From Corallium rubrum (taxonomy: Eukaryota; Cnidaria; Anthozoa; Scleralcyonacea; Coralliidae): a stretch of DNA of 64,000 nucleotides. Numbering within the stretch: the first letter of the stretch is position 1; every line of letters begins with the position of its first letter. Location: assembly GCA_964035015.1 (NCBI GenBank), contig OZ036007.1, positions 14,636,282-14,700,281 on the forward strand. The letters run 5' to 3'. Below the pieces are notes generated by a model. That model did not search any database, was not told the origin of the DNA, and worked only from the letters and a program-made list of their open reading frames with translations. Made by a program: the position numbers and the translations under genes. This document shows, one piece after another, positions 44,911-55,399 of this stretch.

Positions 44911-45296
44911 ACTCCATGTCAAAAACCAGAACCAAAACCAAAACCAAAACCAAAACCAAAACCAAAACCAAAACCAAAACCAAAACCAAAACTAAAACCA
45001 AAACTCTAACCACCTGCACATAATGTGACTGAATAAGTCGCCTGCTCTAACCACATTTTCGCATCACCACCTGCAAAAGACCGGCTGTGTTTTTCATATT
45101 AAATCCAACAATATGAGTGTTTTGACACCGACAAAATTTTCCGTATCCCTCAAAAGCCATTTTCCCGTCTGCTTATCTGAAAAGTGGAAAAAAAGAGTTA
45201 CCCCTTTCAAACATCCTTTCCCGTTAAATTCCAACATTTTGAGGCTGTTTTTGGCAAAAAAAAATAAAATGCGCCGGCACCCCCAAGTCCTATACT
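44621..45296 (-). repeat. Polinton right terminal inverted repeat
   Basis: 676 bp, the reverse complement of 28490-29160 apart from scattered changes and a longer CCAAAAC run. The inner boundary falls inside the gene at 44323-44910. Confidence 0.9.
44925..45006. repeat. (CCAAAA)n-type repeat in the right TIR
   Basis: About a dozen 'ccaaaa' units with minor variants. The left TIR has only five or six, so the tract length differs between the two ends of one element. Confidence 0.9.
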
Positions 45297-45357
45297 ATCC
45301 TCCTATGAAGTGTTTTAATGGGACAGGCAAGCATTTCGGGAGGGGAAAAATCTTCTG
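45297..45357 (-). repeat. Right arm of Polinton-terminus element, inner part
   Basis: It is the reverse complement of 19846-19907. It begins at the palindrome centre (atcctcct) and stops where the Harbinger-type element is inserted. Its outer continuation is 52509-52635. Confidence 0.8.
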
Positions 45358-45817
45358 GGGCCGGTTGTATAAAAAAGTGATTAACTTAATCATGATTAAG
45401 AAGTTAACCAGTGATTAACTTCTTAATCATGATTAGTTAATCACCCGGCAAAATTGCGTTGTATAAAGGGTGATTAGTCGGGTGATTAACTAACAACTTT
45501 TTAACTCTCCAACGGGTGATTAAAATGTGATTAGCATAATTAACATAAATTAGCGGAGGTGTCATGTGATGTTTTGGAACACCGTAGCCATGTTTTGGAA
45601 CCTTGCGACTGGCGTTCTTTTGAGATTTAAGGATGGAAAATAGTTCGCATGACATGGTAAAAGGAGATATTATTTTTGAAATATGCAGTGATTCTTTTGA
45701 TGTATGATTGTGTGCACTGGAACAGTTCGATATTAAATTTTGGCTGGATGATGATGCCGCCATGATGGATGAATGATGATGATATGCTACTTCAGACACT
45801 ACTTGAATACTTATGAA

Positions 45818-45888
45818 ATGAATCGCGATCGAAGTGATGAAACAGATGGGAAAAGGAAAAAGATTCAAACAAGCAGTTTACAAACAAG
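45818..45888 (+). CDS. Possible first exon of a Harbinger accessory protein
   Basis: An ATG opens a basic 23-codon stretch ('MNRDRSDETDGKRKKIQTSS') ending at AAG|GTAGGT, a good donor. PIF/Harbinger elements usually encode a Myb/SANT-like partner of the transposase. Nothing downstream could be assigned. Confidence 0.2.
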
Positions 45889-47499
45889 GTAGGTTTAGAG
45901 AAATCATTTTGATTCAAACAATAATGATTTTAACAATGTAAAACGGAGTGAATGAGTTATAAATATCTTTGTTTACTTTCTAATCAATACATATGGTGGA
46001 CAAAGCTCTCCTTTGCAGCTGGTTCTTGTGCTTTTGTGGTTAAAATTATGCTCGTTCTTTGTAAGCATTTATCATAGCTTGTAATTTGCTCAAATCTTTC
46101 ATTTTGCTTTGGATTGCAATCACCTTCTTGTCATACCACTCTCTTGTTTCTTTAATCACTGCATACGAATTAGTAGCATTTTATAATAGTACTGTGGCTG
46201 TGCTCTGACTGCCTAGTAATTGTGGATTTGCTTGGGTCTTCTCAAGAAGGTTCAACCTAGAGGATGGCATAACAGCATCCTCCTGCTGCCATGAGAATGA
46301 CAGAATTCTTTTTTGCTCTACTTCTTCAAACTTCTATTTTTTTGTCTTACATGTACTGTGTTGGGCCTGCAGTATGTAATTATATCTATGTTGGTAATTG
46401 CAATGTCTACCTGGCAAGTGTAATAAAAATATAATGGTAATTAATAAAATACAGTAAAAACCCACTAACAAGAACCTACATTTTACCAAATCATCCTGGG
46501 ATAGGTTCTTATATTCTTATATATTCTTATATAAATAAATTCTTAATTTCTGCTGAGGTTCTTAATAGTGGTAGGCTCTTGTTAGCGGGTTTTTACTGTA
46601 ACATAAGGTAGATAAGGATAGCTTTCGATCAGTTTTCCAAGCAGTGAACTGGTAGGTGACTGATTTGAATAAACAAGAACAGCATTAGTGAACAGCATTT
46701 TGATTTTATCTCATTAGTAGTAAACCTGTTTAGAAGCTCCGTGTCATTGTAAAGAAACAGCAGGGAAACTGTTTTGGTGACTAACAGCAAGATAACAAGT
46801 CATGAGATATTGTACTTGCATAATTTCTAATATTAACATTAGTTATACATACATATACAAAATAAACCAGTAATAATTTTTTGTAACTTCATGCTTGAAC
46901 TAGACTTTTGTGATGAGGATGGTTTTCATTTATCTCACAGTAACTAAGGATGCAAAACAAGCCCGTCAATGGTATAGCAAGACGAGCATCAAGAAATGAA
47001 CTAAGGAATGGTTTGGTGAGCCACATACTATTAAGAGCCTAAGCAGGAATGACTTACCAGAAAACTACATGCCAAGTGTTGGATTTACTTTCCCAGTTGT
47101 TGCAGTCTGTTTTTTTATTTATTTATAATTATAAACTAAATATCTATTATATAAAATAAAATGGTTTTTTGATCTAGCTGCCACTATTCATATCAATCTG
47201 ACATGTGTGATTACTGTAAAAGCTCTTAAGCTCCCCCCCTACAAGGTCAAAAATTAAGAAAACCTGGGTGGGGCTTGATAGTGCTTTTACAATATTCATA
47301 ATACTCTTGTATGTGTTGATTATTATTATACACATTGAAGTTTACTGCAGCTGTATTTTTTAAATAATGAACATTGCATGGAAGCTTTGAACATCAACTT
47401 TACTTTTCATGCACTTAAAATAAATTTAATATTTCCATACATCCATGTCTTATTCTCAGTGTGTATTATAGGAATGAATACATGTTCAATAAATGACAA
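45889..47499. other. Harbinger interior, no gene assigned
   Basis: Mostly unassigned. It contains a mariner-like MITE at 46452-46598 and a possible small inverted-repeat element near 47216-47293 ('actgtaaaagc/gtgcttttac'). Confidence 0.4.
46452..46598. mobile_element. Short TA-flanked MITE
   Basis: The ends are CAGTAAAAACCC(A/G)CTAACA and its complement, extending about 30 bp with few mismatches, with TA on both sides. This fits a Tc1/mariner-type MITE. Confidence 0.75.
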
Positions 47500-50400
47500 T
47501 TCAAGGAGGGATGGAGGGATGGAGGGATGTGAGCGCCTGTCATGGCTGCCGGTCTAATTTACTTGCTCTCCAAAGTTTTTATAATTTTAGCTTTCTTCGA
47601 TAAAACGGTGATAAGTGTTTCATCGTCTAACGTTTGTGAAGATTATTACTTGAAGATTATCGAAGGATTGGATGGTGATGGATTGATTTTAACTTGTTAC
47701 GAACATGAATATATTCTGCCTGGTAGTCGTGTTGTTATAAAGAGACAATCTAAAATCACAATACAACGTATCCCTCGCCTTGGTTAAACAGTCTAAACAT
47801 GGTTCTACGTGCCTGGTGCTACCATCTAAGCTTTTTATTATGGATCTTACGGTTCACGTCGATATTTCCCCGAACCCTGGACCAGAGTACCAACAAAGAA
47901 ATGTTTCTGTGCACAAAGAATCCGATAACCTTCATCTATCTTCAATATCACGCTTCGCTCGGTATTCGCGATCAGAACTGCTTTCGATAAAGCGGTTTGC
48001 TCCTAATCGTATACCCTACAACCTTGTAGTATTTCTAAAGGATAATAGTTTGATTCGGACGAGAGGTATCAGAGCTGGTGTACGCGTACGTTTACGCACC
48101 GCGAATAATTCAACAAACAACCTTCAGAAAATCGAAGTGGCGAAGAGTCGACGTCCATCTTCAAATTATTATAAACCAGATAAACCTATAGAAAGATGCC
48201 TGGTCAGAATCCCATGCCTGTCAGAGAAAATTATACCTTATAGATCTGCATTTGCTGTCCCTAAATTTATGTTTATAAACATCTGCAGTTTAACAAAAAC
48301 CAAGAATCAGGTTAGAGCTGCGGTAGCATTGGAGGCTGATTTTAATAATAATGATATCGACGTGTGTGTTGTTTCAGAAACCCACCTTAAACCGGATATT
48401 TCAGATGCTGTGGTAAATATCCCAAACTATTCGATCTATAGAAGAGACAGAAATTGGTTGGGGAAGGATACAAGGAGTAAAGGAGGGGTCGCGATATATA
48501 TTAGGAATAATCTAAAAGTTGTTGATATTTATCGTTCAACAGAATACGAATTAATTTGTCTAACACTGTTGTTGCCTTCAGGCCACCGGATGTTAGCGTG
48601 CGGCATTTACAACCCACCAAAGCATAAATATCGAGAATCTGACTTAATGAATTATCTTATAAATATTGTTGATGACACGTTAGACAAATACCCCGATACT
48701 GTCATTGTATGTGGTGGAGACCTGAATCAACTCGACGTAGATCAACTGCATGCTCTTTCCGGCTGGGATGTTTTGGTTGATTTTCCTACCAGAGGGGATG
48801 CATGTCTGGATAATTGTTTAACTAATCGTCCAGATTTATTTGGCAAGTGTCATTCCATCCAAACACTGATGAGAACTGATCATAAAGGCGTTATATTACC
48901 AGCGGGATGTAAGTTAAAGCCAATTCGCCGTAAAATTCATATACGTGATCGCAGAGAACACCGGAAAGTGGCGTTATATAAAGCACTTGAGGATGAAACA
49001 TGGGACGATGTGTTAGAAGAGACTGGAATAGATCAAGCGGTAAATTTACTAGAACAGAAAATTAAAAGTCATATGAACAGATGCATGCCATTAAGAACTG
49101 TTTCCATGTCGTCTCGTGACCCAGTATGGATGACTCCCCTGGTTAAGTATATGCTCAAGACTAAGGCCAAAATTTCCAATTTAAATAAAGACCGACTAAC
49201 AACAATTAATAAAAGAATATCAGAGGTGATTAGTGAAAACAGAAGAAACGCTCTTGCAGCCGCATTGGGAAGTCGTGGATGGTGGAAGGGGGTTGATAAA
49301 ATCTCGCAGCGAAAATCATATTCGTATAATGTGACATTAGATAACAAATCACTGGAGGAGCTGAATAATTATTTTGGAGAGCTGTGCTCCGATCATGCGT
49401 ATAAAAAGCCAGAAGCTATTTACATTGGTAGTGAGATGGAGATTCCTGAGATCACTGAGGAAAAGGTTTGGAACTCATTGAGAAAGTTAAAAAGAACTGC
49501 AAGTGGACCCGACAACCTTCCTTACTGGATATGGAAAGATCACGCAGGAATTTTGACCCCCATTATAACTAGAGTCTGGAATCTATCAATATCTACACAC
49601 ACCTGGCCACTAACCTGGAAGCGAGCTAATATTAACCCTATCCCTAAAGTAGACTTACCTAGTGAAAACAACGAGTACCGGGGGATAAATATAACTCCAG
49701 TAATAGCCAGAGCTTTTGAGAGAGTGGTATATCGTAACTGTGCTAAAGATAAGGTGGAGGAGAATCTGAGCTCAACTCAATTTGCGTATAGGGATGGTGG
49801 CAACTGTACACATGCTTTATTAACAATTCAACACAAAGTATGTAGTTATCTCGATAACCCCAAGTGTAAAGCTGTGCGACTATTTGCCATGGATTTCAGC
49901 AAAGCTTTTGACTCCGTCAAACATAACCTGCTCGCTACTAAACTCAAAGAACTGCCACTAAACCCTTACATTATTAACTGGTACATCAATTTTCTTGAAG
50001 GAAGACAACAGAGAATTTTCCATAATGATTTTGCAGGAGACTGGAAGGCAGTAAATAAGGGAACTACACAGGGGAGCGTTAGTGGCCCTTTTCTGTTTAA
50101 CATTTTTCTTAATGATTTAGAAATCAACCAAAGCAGTGAAGATGCCCTATATAAATATGCCGATGACTCAACCATAATATCGCCAGTCTGGAATGAAAAG
50201 GATTGCTCACAGGACCTTGTCTCTCAGTTTATGGACTGGACAAATTCAAATTCGATGTCTTGTAATCCTAGTAAATGTAAAGAACCAACTTTTTGTACGA
50301 AAGGAAAAAAGGAAACTTATCCTACTATCTCGAACATTCCACAATGCGAAGCTCTTCCTATACTAGGTGTTACCTTTCAGCATGATTGTAAGTTTACCTC

Positions 50401-50940
50401 TCATGTAAAAAATAAGTTAGTTAAGGCAAACAGAGGTCCTTATATACTAAGAGTATTGCGTAAGGAAGGTTGTAGCCAAACAGAAATTGACCATCTTTTT
50501 AACAGCATTGTGTTACCTAACATCACTTATGGCCTATCAGTATATGGTGCAGCTGATTCTGAATTGTCAACAATTCAGTGCTTCTTAGATCGTTGCCATA
50601 AACGCAAATATACCTCGAAACGTGTGATGGTACGCAACCTTATGGAAAACCAAGATAAAAAGATAATCAAGAAGGTATCCTCGCTGAGTAATCATCCACT
50701 TCATCATCTAATGCCACAAGTTAAACTAACTAAATACAACTTAAGAAATAAGTCAAGTCAACGCCCAAAGATAAACACTAACCGTTTTATGAACACTTTT
50801 ATTAACCGAGTACATTTTAAATATAATATAATGCTTTAAAATATCTTGAACTTTTTTACAATTGTAACATAGGATATGTTCTTTTTACCCTATGATTTTA
50901 TAAATAAAGACCTTTGAATAAAGACCTTTGAATACTTTTT
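47500..50940 (+). mobile_element. Nearly full-length non-LTR retrotransposon
   Basis: A 'ggagggat' repeat leads into the first ATG at 47542. The main ORF ends at 50839. The 3' end carries a repeated 'aataaagacctttg' and then leaves element sequence near 50940. It lies inside the Harbinger-type element, so it is one of the youngest insertions here. Confidence 0.8.
47542..50839 (+). CDS. Non-LTR retrotransposon endonuclease/reverse transcriptase
   Basis: A 1019-codon frame (47780-50839) is open throughout. An 82-codon frame (47542-47787) ahead of it is offset by one register and is probably the true N-terminus. The sequence '[10 protein letters not shown]' near the start resembles the NPGP class of N-terminal peptides. 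The apurinic-type endonuclease spans about residues 160-380 ('[12 protein letters not shown]', 'GGDLNQLD' and 'RTDHKGVI'). Reverse-transcriptase motifs are '[14 protein letters not shown]' (A), '[18 protein letters not shown]' (B) and 'YADDSTI' (C). This fits the CR1/jockey-like group. It nicks target DNA and reverse-transcribes its RNA in place. Apart from the early frame offset, all key residues are present. Confidence 0.88.
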
Positions 50941-51796
50941 ATACTGTAAAAATTTGTATAATTCTGAATCTGGGTTTTTATTATCAATTTTTATCATTAC
51001 TAGTCATTGTGAATTGTCATTGTGTGTCACTGTACATTGTACAGTCTTTTATATAGTGCAGTCATGAAAATACTGTATATTTTACCCACATTGCTTTAAC
51101 TTTTATTGGTATTTGTAATAATGTATTTGTGCACCTGCTGGTTGTATCTGCTTTCCTGCCTGGTTGCTGGATTGAGATAGGGAGTCATCAAGTAAGGATG
51201 ACAGGCATATCCACTATCTCCCAGCAACAAGCCATTGTGCTTAGGGTGTGCTCTCCTGCATCAAATGTCCTCCCCAACATTGATGTTCGGAATATAAAAG
51301 AATTGTGAATGGAACCAGGCCCACGTTGCCACTACATTGGTTAGCCTACCTATATTTTTCAATTAAATATATCATTTCTTAAATAACGTGCTTGGGTATT
51401 AATATATTTTTATTATTTCTTCTTTTACATGCTAGACTATTTATGCCCTCGTATGGGGTTCACATAACCTGGGGTTGACATACCGGTATAGGTATAGATC
51501 ATACAAAAACACTGGCAAAATTTCCTACTCTATTTAAATTATTTTTACTTTAACTTGTGTCCAAAAAAGGTTATGATCAAGGGGTTATATGCTATAGAGT
51601 ATTTGGTTTGTGTCAGGGGTGGGGCATAGGAACGGGTTTCCCCTCCCATCAATTCAGTGCAGTAAATAGGTACATATTAGCGTTTTAAAATATAATTACT
51701 TAAATATTGTTTAATTCAATTTTGTATAATTTTAATTTACTTTTGTCATCATGAATTACTTGCACGTTGATACTATGAAATCCCTTCCGGTTAACA
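50941..51796. other. Harbinger interior, unassigned
   Basis: AT-rich. The stretch near 51180-51300 ('catcaagtaaggatgacagg', 'tatctcccagcaacaagcc') could be a decayed transposase exon, but I cannot support that. Confidence 0.35.
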
Positions 51797-52011
51797 TAAG
51801 CCATGTTTACACTGCAAGCCATGGCCTGGCCCAGGGTAAATGTGTCGTGTTTACACTGGCATAAGCCTGGCCAAGGCCAAAGCATAGGCCAACAAAAGAA
51901 GCAAGCCCAGATATTCTGGCCTAGGCCAACCCAGGACGTGTTTACACTGCCAAAAAGTAGGCCAAAGTTAGGCCAAGGCCAGGCCAAGACTTGCAGTGTA
52001 AATACGGCTTA
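51797..52011. mobile_element. GGCC-rich foldback MITE
   Basis: The ends TAAGCC(A/G)T(G/A)TTTACACTGCAAG are inverted. The interior is built of 'ggcctggccaaggcc' palindromic blocks and repeats of 'gtttacactg'. It lies just downstream of the transposase exon. Confidence 0.7.
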
Positions 52012-52094
52012 TATAATGAGCTTCATTAGCCACAGGACCCTGGACTCGAACATGCGTTGCCTTCTACCAAACCAATAACACAAGGAGAAGCAGC

Positions 52095-52286
52095 CAAGAG
52101 CTGTTCCTCTGCAGAAATTGAATGGTTACGGTGGGATATTGGCTGGATTTCCTCTGCTATTAGTGCTGCTATAAAACGTATGGAGTCTTTTCTAAACCGT
52201 AGAAACTCATCTGAAAGCTCTTCGGAATTAACATAACGATTTAAATACTCGAGGTAAGCGATTTCTTCGTCGAAATTCAGCGTCAT
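52095..52286 (-). pseudogene. PIF/Harbinger transposase, N-terminal exon remnant
   Basis: On the minus strand the frame reads 'EFLRFRKDSIRFIAALIAEE' and then 'HRNHSISAEEQLLAA'. This matches the conserved N-terminal region of HARBI1-type transposases, where a helix-turn-helix precedes the DDE core. After LLAA the family pattern stops. It may end at an intron donor or a deletion. No DDE exons were found in the element, so it is probably non-autonomous now. Confidence 0.65.
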
Positions 52287-52508
52287 AAAGGAAGTGCCTT
52301 AGTATGGCCGCCATATTAAACTTTTCTTAATCATAGTTAAGAAAGTTAATCACACTTCGGACCACGATTAACTTTAACGACATTTTAATCATGATTAGCG
52401 CTAATCACTTTTTTATACAACGGGTTTAATCACCTTGTTAACTTTAATCACTATTTAATCACAAAACGGGTGATTAAATAGTGATTAAGAGTTTTATACA
52501 ACCGGCCC

Positions 52509-52635
52509 CTGTACTTTTTAAAACCCATTTTCCCGTCTGCTTATACTTTAAAATTTAGAAAAAAACAGTTTACCCTTTCAAACGACCCTCCCCGTCGAAT
52601 TCCAACTCTTTGAGGCTGTTTTTGGAAAAAATACT
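52509..52635 (-). repeat. Right arm of Polinton-terminus element, outer part
   Basis: It is the reverse complement of about 19691-19845, but about 29 bp next to the terminus are deleted. It ends in ATACT at 52635, where PLE-B sequence resumes. Confidence 0.75.
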
Positions 52636-53095
52636 ACTGGCGAATTTGAAGGGAGTGTTGACCGGTAAACGGAAGTGTAAATAAAATGATACGTTTGGGT
52701 GCTGTGGTTGTTTTAGACGCTGGACAAAAAATTTTGTCAAGAAATTTGCGAATACAACTATCTAAAAATTTGATAGGATAACCATTTTGAAGCATGATAC
52801 TCTTAAATTTCTCTAGTTCCTCGTGAAAAATTGTCTAGGAGGACGAAATGTTAAAATAACGAAAAAGTAAAGTCATTACTAAGCCCTTTTTATATACAAG
52901 TGGTAGGAAACTTTCAAAATTTGTGAAAAGCCCAGTAAACGTTGGTTTACGATAAACGGAAGTTACAAATTTGCCATTCAAGCGTTGAATTTGGATGTCA
53001 AGAAAGGAAAGTGAGTTATTGTTTTCAATTTCATGTGTAAATTGGACACTGGGATGTCGTAACTAGAAATGTCGCTATTCTTGACATATGTTTAA
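52636..53095 (-). pseudogene. PLE-B reverse transcriptase, C-terminal part
   Basis: The minus-strand reading gives 'FLDIQIQRLNGKFVTSVYRK' followed by PTFTGLF, then 'LEKFKSIMLQNGYPIKFLD' and 'ILFTLPFTGQHSLQI', the thumb region of Penelope RTs. One in-frame stop lies near 52860. It breaks at 52636, and the next residues of the family are found at 19690. The RT fingers and palm are not found beyond 53095, so the element is also 5' truncated. Confidence 0.8.
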
Positions 53096-53339
53096 TTATC
53101 ACAACATGTACGTAATAATTATATCAGGGTTTGGAGAATAGCTTTCCCGCTTAGTATAGTTATAACTGCTTAATCGTATATATACTTGTAATCGTGAGCT
53201 TTGTGACTGATACACAACTCTATAATAACTACAAGTAATGCAAGTAATATTTTGCATTTCACTCGATTGAACTGCATGTTGTGTGGAATTTTGTTGTAAA
53301 AATATATACATTTTAAGACCAAACTGAATCATCAACGCT

Positions 53340-53535
53340 TCTCGGCTATATAGAAATCGAACCCGTGACACTGCGATTCTAGTGCAGGCCGTTGCCAGCA
53401 TTATCTCGGTATTACCATGATTAAATATACACAATTCGTTACTAAGCTTTTGACAACGACCTCCGTAGCTCAGTGGTCAGAGCACTGCACTAGAATCGCA
53501 GGATCGCGAGTTCGATTCCTAGCCGGAAGGCCATA
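53340..53535. tRNA. Inverted pair of tRNA-like sequences (SINE-type)
   Basis: Plus strand 53461-53531 has a good D arm (GCUC/GAGC), a CUAGAAU anticodon loop (AGA) and a GUUCGAUUC B box, but mismatched acceptor and T stems and no serine-type long arm. A related copy lies inverted at about 53345-53405 with the same 'gcactagaatcgca' anticodon region. The poor stems argue for tRNA-derived SINE heads rather than tRNA genes. Confidence 0.45.
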
Positions 53536-53856
53536 ATGTTATATTTCGCAACTATAGTCCTGGTTTAGTCTTAAAATGTATATATTCTTAAACTCCGAGT
53601 AATCCAACCGCCGCTTGAAGTGGCTAGGCTAACAATGTTATCAAATAAAATGTTCTTACCATCTGCATAGTCAGTAGTAGTGTGATAGTCAACCCTTCTT
53701 TCTCTTCTGTCTTTTCTTATTAAATCTATTTTTGTTCCGCATAAATATATTTTACAATGCTAAACAAGGAATAGAAAAAACACTTGTTACAGAGGTTTAG
53801 ACGTACTCAGTCTTATCACCACTGAATAGATCTGATTCCCATCAAGTAGCCTCTCC

Positions 53857-54285
<429 letters not shown>

Positions 54286-55067
54286 TATATGTCGAAATAC
54301 TAAAAAGCTAATGACAATACTGATGCATAAGGTATTAAATAACAGAGCACCCTCATACTTACGAGACCATTTTAACATATCTAACTTAGTTAATAGCTAT
54401 GCAATACGGAACAGAAAAATGTTACTCGTCTAACCAAAACCACTCAGAGTTTTTGAAGACGACGTTTGCTTATAGGGACGCACAACTTTAAAATCACGCA
54501 CGCGACCATTGATTAACCCTTACGTAATCGTTAGTAAAAACTGGCCACCCATAACAGGTGGGCAATTTGTTTGCATATGCGCGGCAAGAATGTGTGGATT
54601 TCGCGTGGGTTCGTGAAACGCGCGAGATGCTATATTCAATGTCGAATTAATCAACCCAGCAGTTCAATTGCCAACCAAAAATTTAATAAAATCACGGTCT
54701 GAAAATAATGCGAACGTCTAGTTTTTGAGATATTTTTGCATTTCTGCTTTATTTGCCATTCGAATTTCGCCACAGACAACGGCTGAAAATGACGGTCCCC
54801 CAGAACTACACAAAAACCTCGGTGTGTGATATACATTAGTTCGAAAAAAATATGTAGAAATAATAGTCAAAGGGTGTTTTCAAAAGTCGCCACTGACAAA
54901 ACAAGTGTAGTTTTTTGTCAATCTTCAAACCTACTATATTCTGCTTGCGCCGACCAATAAACATCAACTGGTTAAAAAGATTATTGCCCAGTAAATTATT
55001 CTTAAAAGAGGCATTGTTGAATTCAAACAAGAAACCAATAATCAAACATATTAAATTTTATTGAACT

Positions 55068-55099
55068 GACGTTTCGTTACTGTCCAGTAATATCTTCAG
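55068..55099 (-). ncRNA. Hammerhead motif, left arm of palindrome
   Basis: On the minus strand: CUGAAGA, then a UUACUG...CAGUAA stem, then CGAAACGUC. The core boxes are intact. Confidence 0.6.
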
Positions 55100-55267
55100 A
55101 GTGAAGGGAGTAATTTACAGCGGTTGATTATAAATAACTTAACTGATACATAACTAGGTGGTGAAAGATGTGACAGAAAATACTAATGAGGCGTCACATC
55201 TTTCACCACCTAGTTATGTATCAGTTAAGTTATTTATAATCAACCGCTGTAAATTATTCCCTTCACT

Positions 55268-55299
55268 CTGAAGATGTTACTGGACAGTAACGAAACGTC
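55268..55299 (+). ncRNA. Hammerhead motif, right arm of palindrome
   Basis: CUGAAGA, one unpaired U, GUUACU/AGUAAC stem with loop GGAC, then GAAACGUC. This is the best-formed short hammerhead of this type in the window. Confidence 0.62.
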
Positions 55300-55399
55300 A
55301 GTTCAATAAAATTTAATATGTTTGATTATTGGTTTCTTGTTTGAATTCAACAATGCCTCTTTTAAGAATAATTTGCTGGGCAATAATCTTTTTAACCAG

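Larger units (their letters stand above)
28490..45296. mobile_element. Polinton/Maverick (adintovirus-like) element
   Basis: A 16.8-kb element with terminal inverted repeats of about 675 bp starting AGTATAGGACTTGGGG. It encodes protein-primed DNA polymerase B, retroviral-type integrase with chromodomain, major and minor capsid proteins and a packaging ATPase, the defining Polinton set. It also carries a nuclease-like protein, small membrane proteins and a deoxynucleoside kinase. Polymerase-side genes are on the minus strand and capsid-side genes on the plus strand. I see no matching 6-bp duplication at the two ends. Multiple frameshifts, a deletion, an inversion and an inserted hAT-like element show it is inactive. 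An adenain-type protease was not found. Confidence 0.93.
45358..52508. mobile_element. PIF/Harbinger-type element carrying a LINE
   Basis: The ends are GGGCCGGTTGTATAAAA and its complement, with a CTG duplication at 45355-45357 and 52509-52511. The uninterrupted site can be read at about 19846. CWG is a documented PIF/Harbinger duplication. The subterminal regions are rich in 'gtgattaa' and 'aatcatgatta'. A Harbinger-type transposase exon remains near the right end (52095-52286, minus). A LINE (about 47500-50940) and two MITEs have inserted since. Confidence 0.85.
54968..55399. repeat. Palindrome with 207-bp arms: head-to-head Penelope-type repeats
   Basis: Arms 54968-55174 and 55193-55399 are nearly perfect reverse complements with an 18-bp spacer. 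Each arm contains a Penelope-type hammerhead motif pointing outward from the centre. This could be two terminal repeats joined head to head. Confidence 0.85.

Noticed and set aside
28818-45006. Interstitial telomere repeat
   Set aside because: CCAAAA units are not the usual animal TTAGGG type, are irregular, and occur at matching positions in both Polinton TIRs.
45437-45868. 143-codon minus-strand frame
   Set aside because: No domain pattern, biased composition, and overlaps the Harbinger subterminal repeats.
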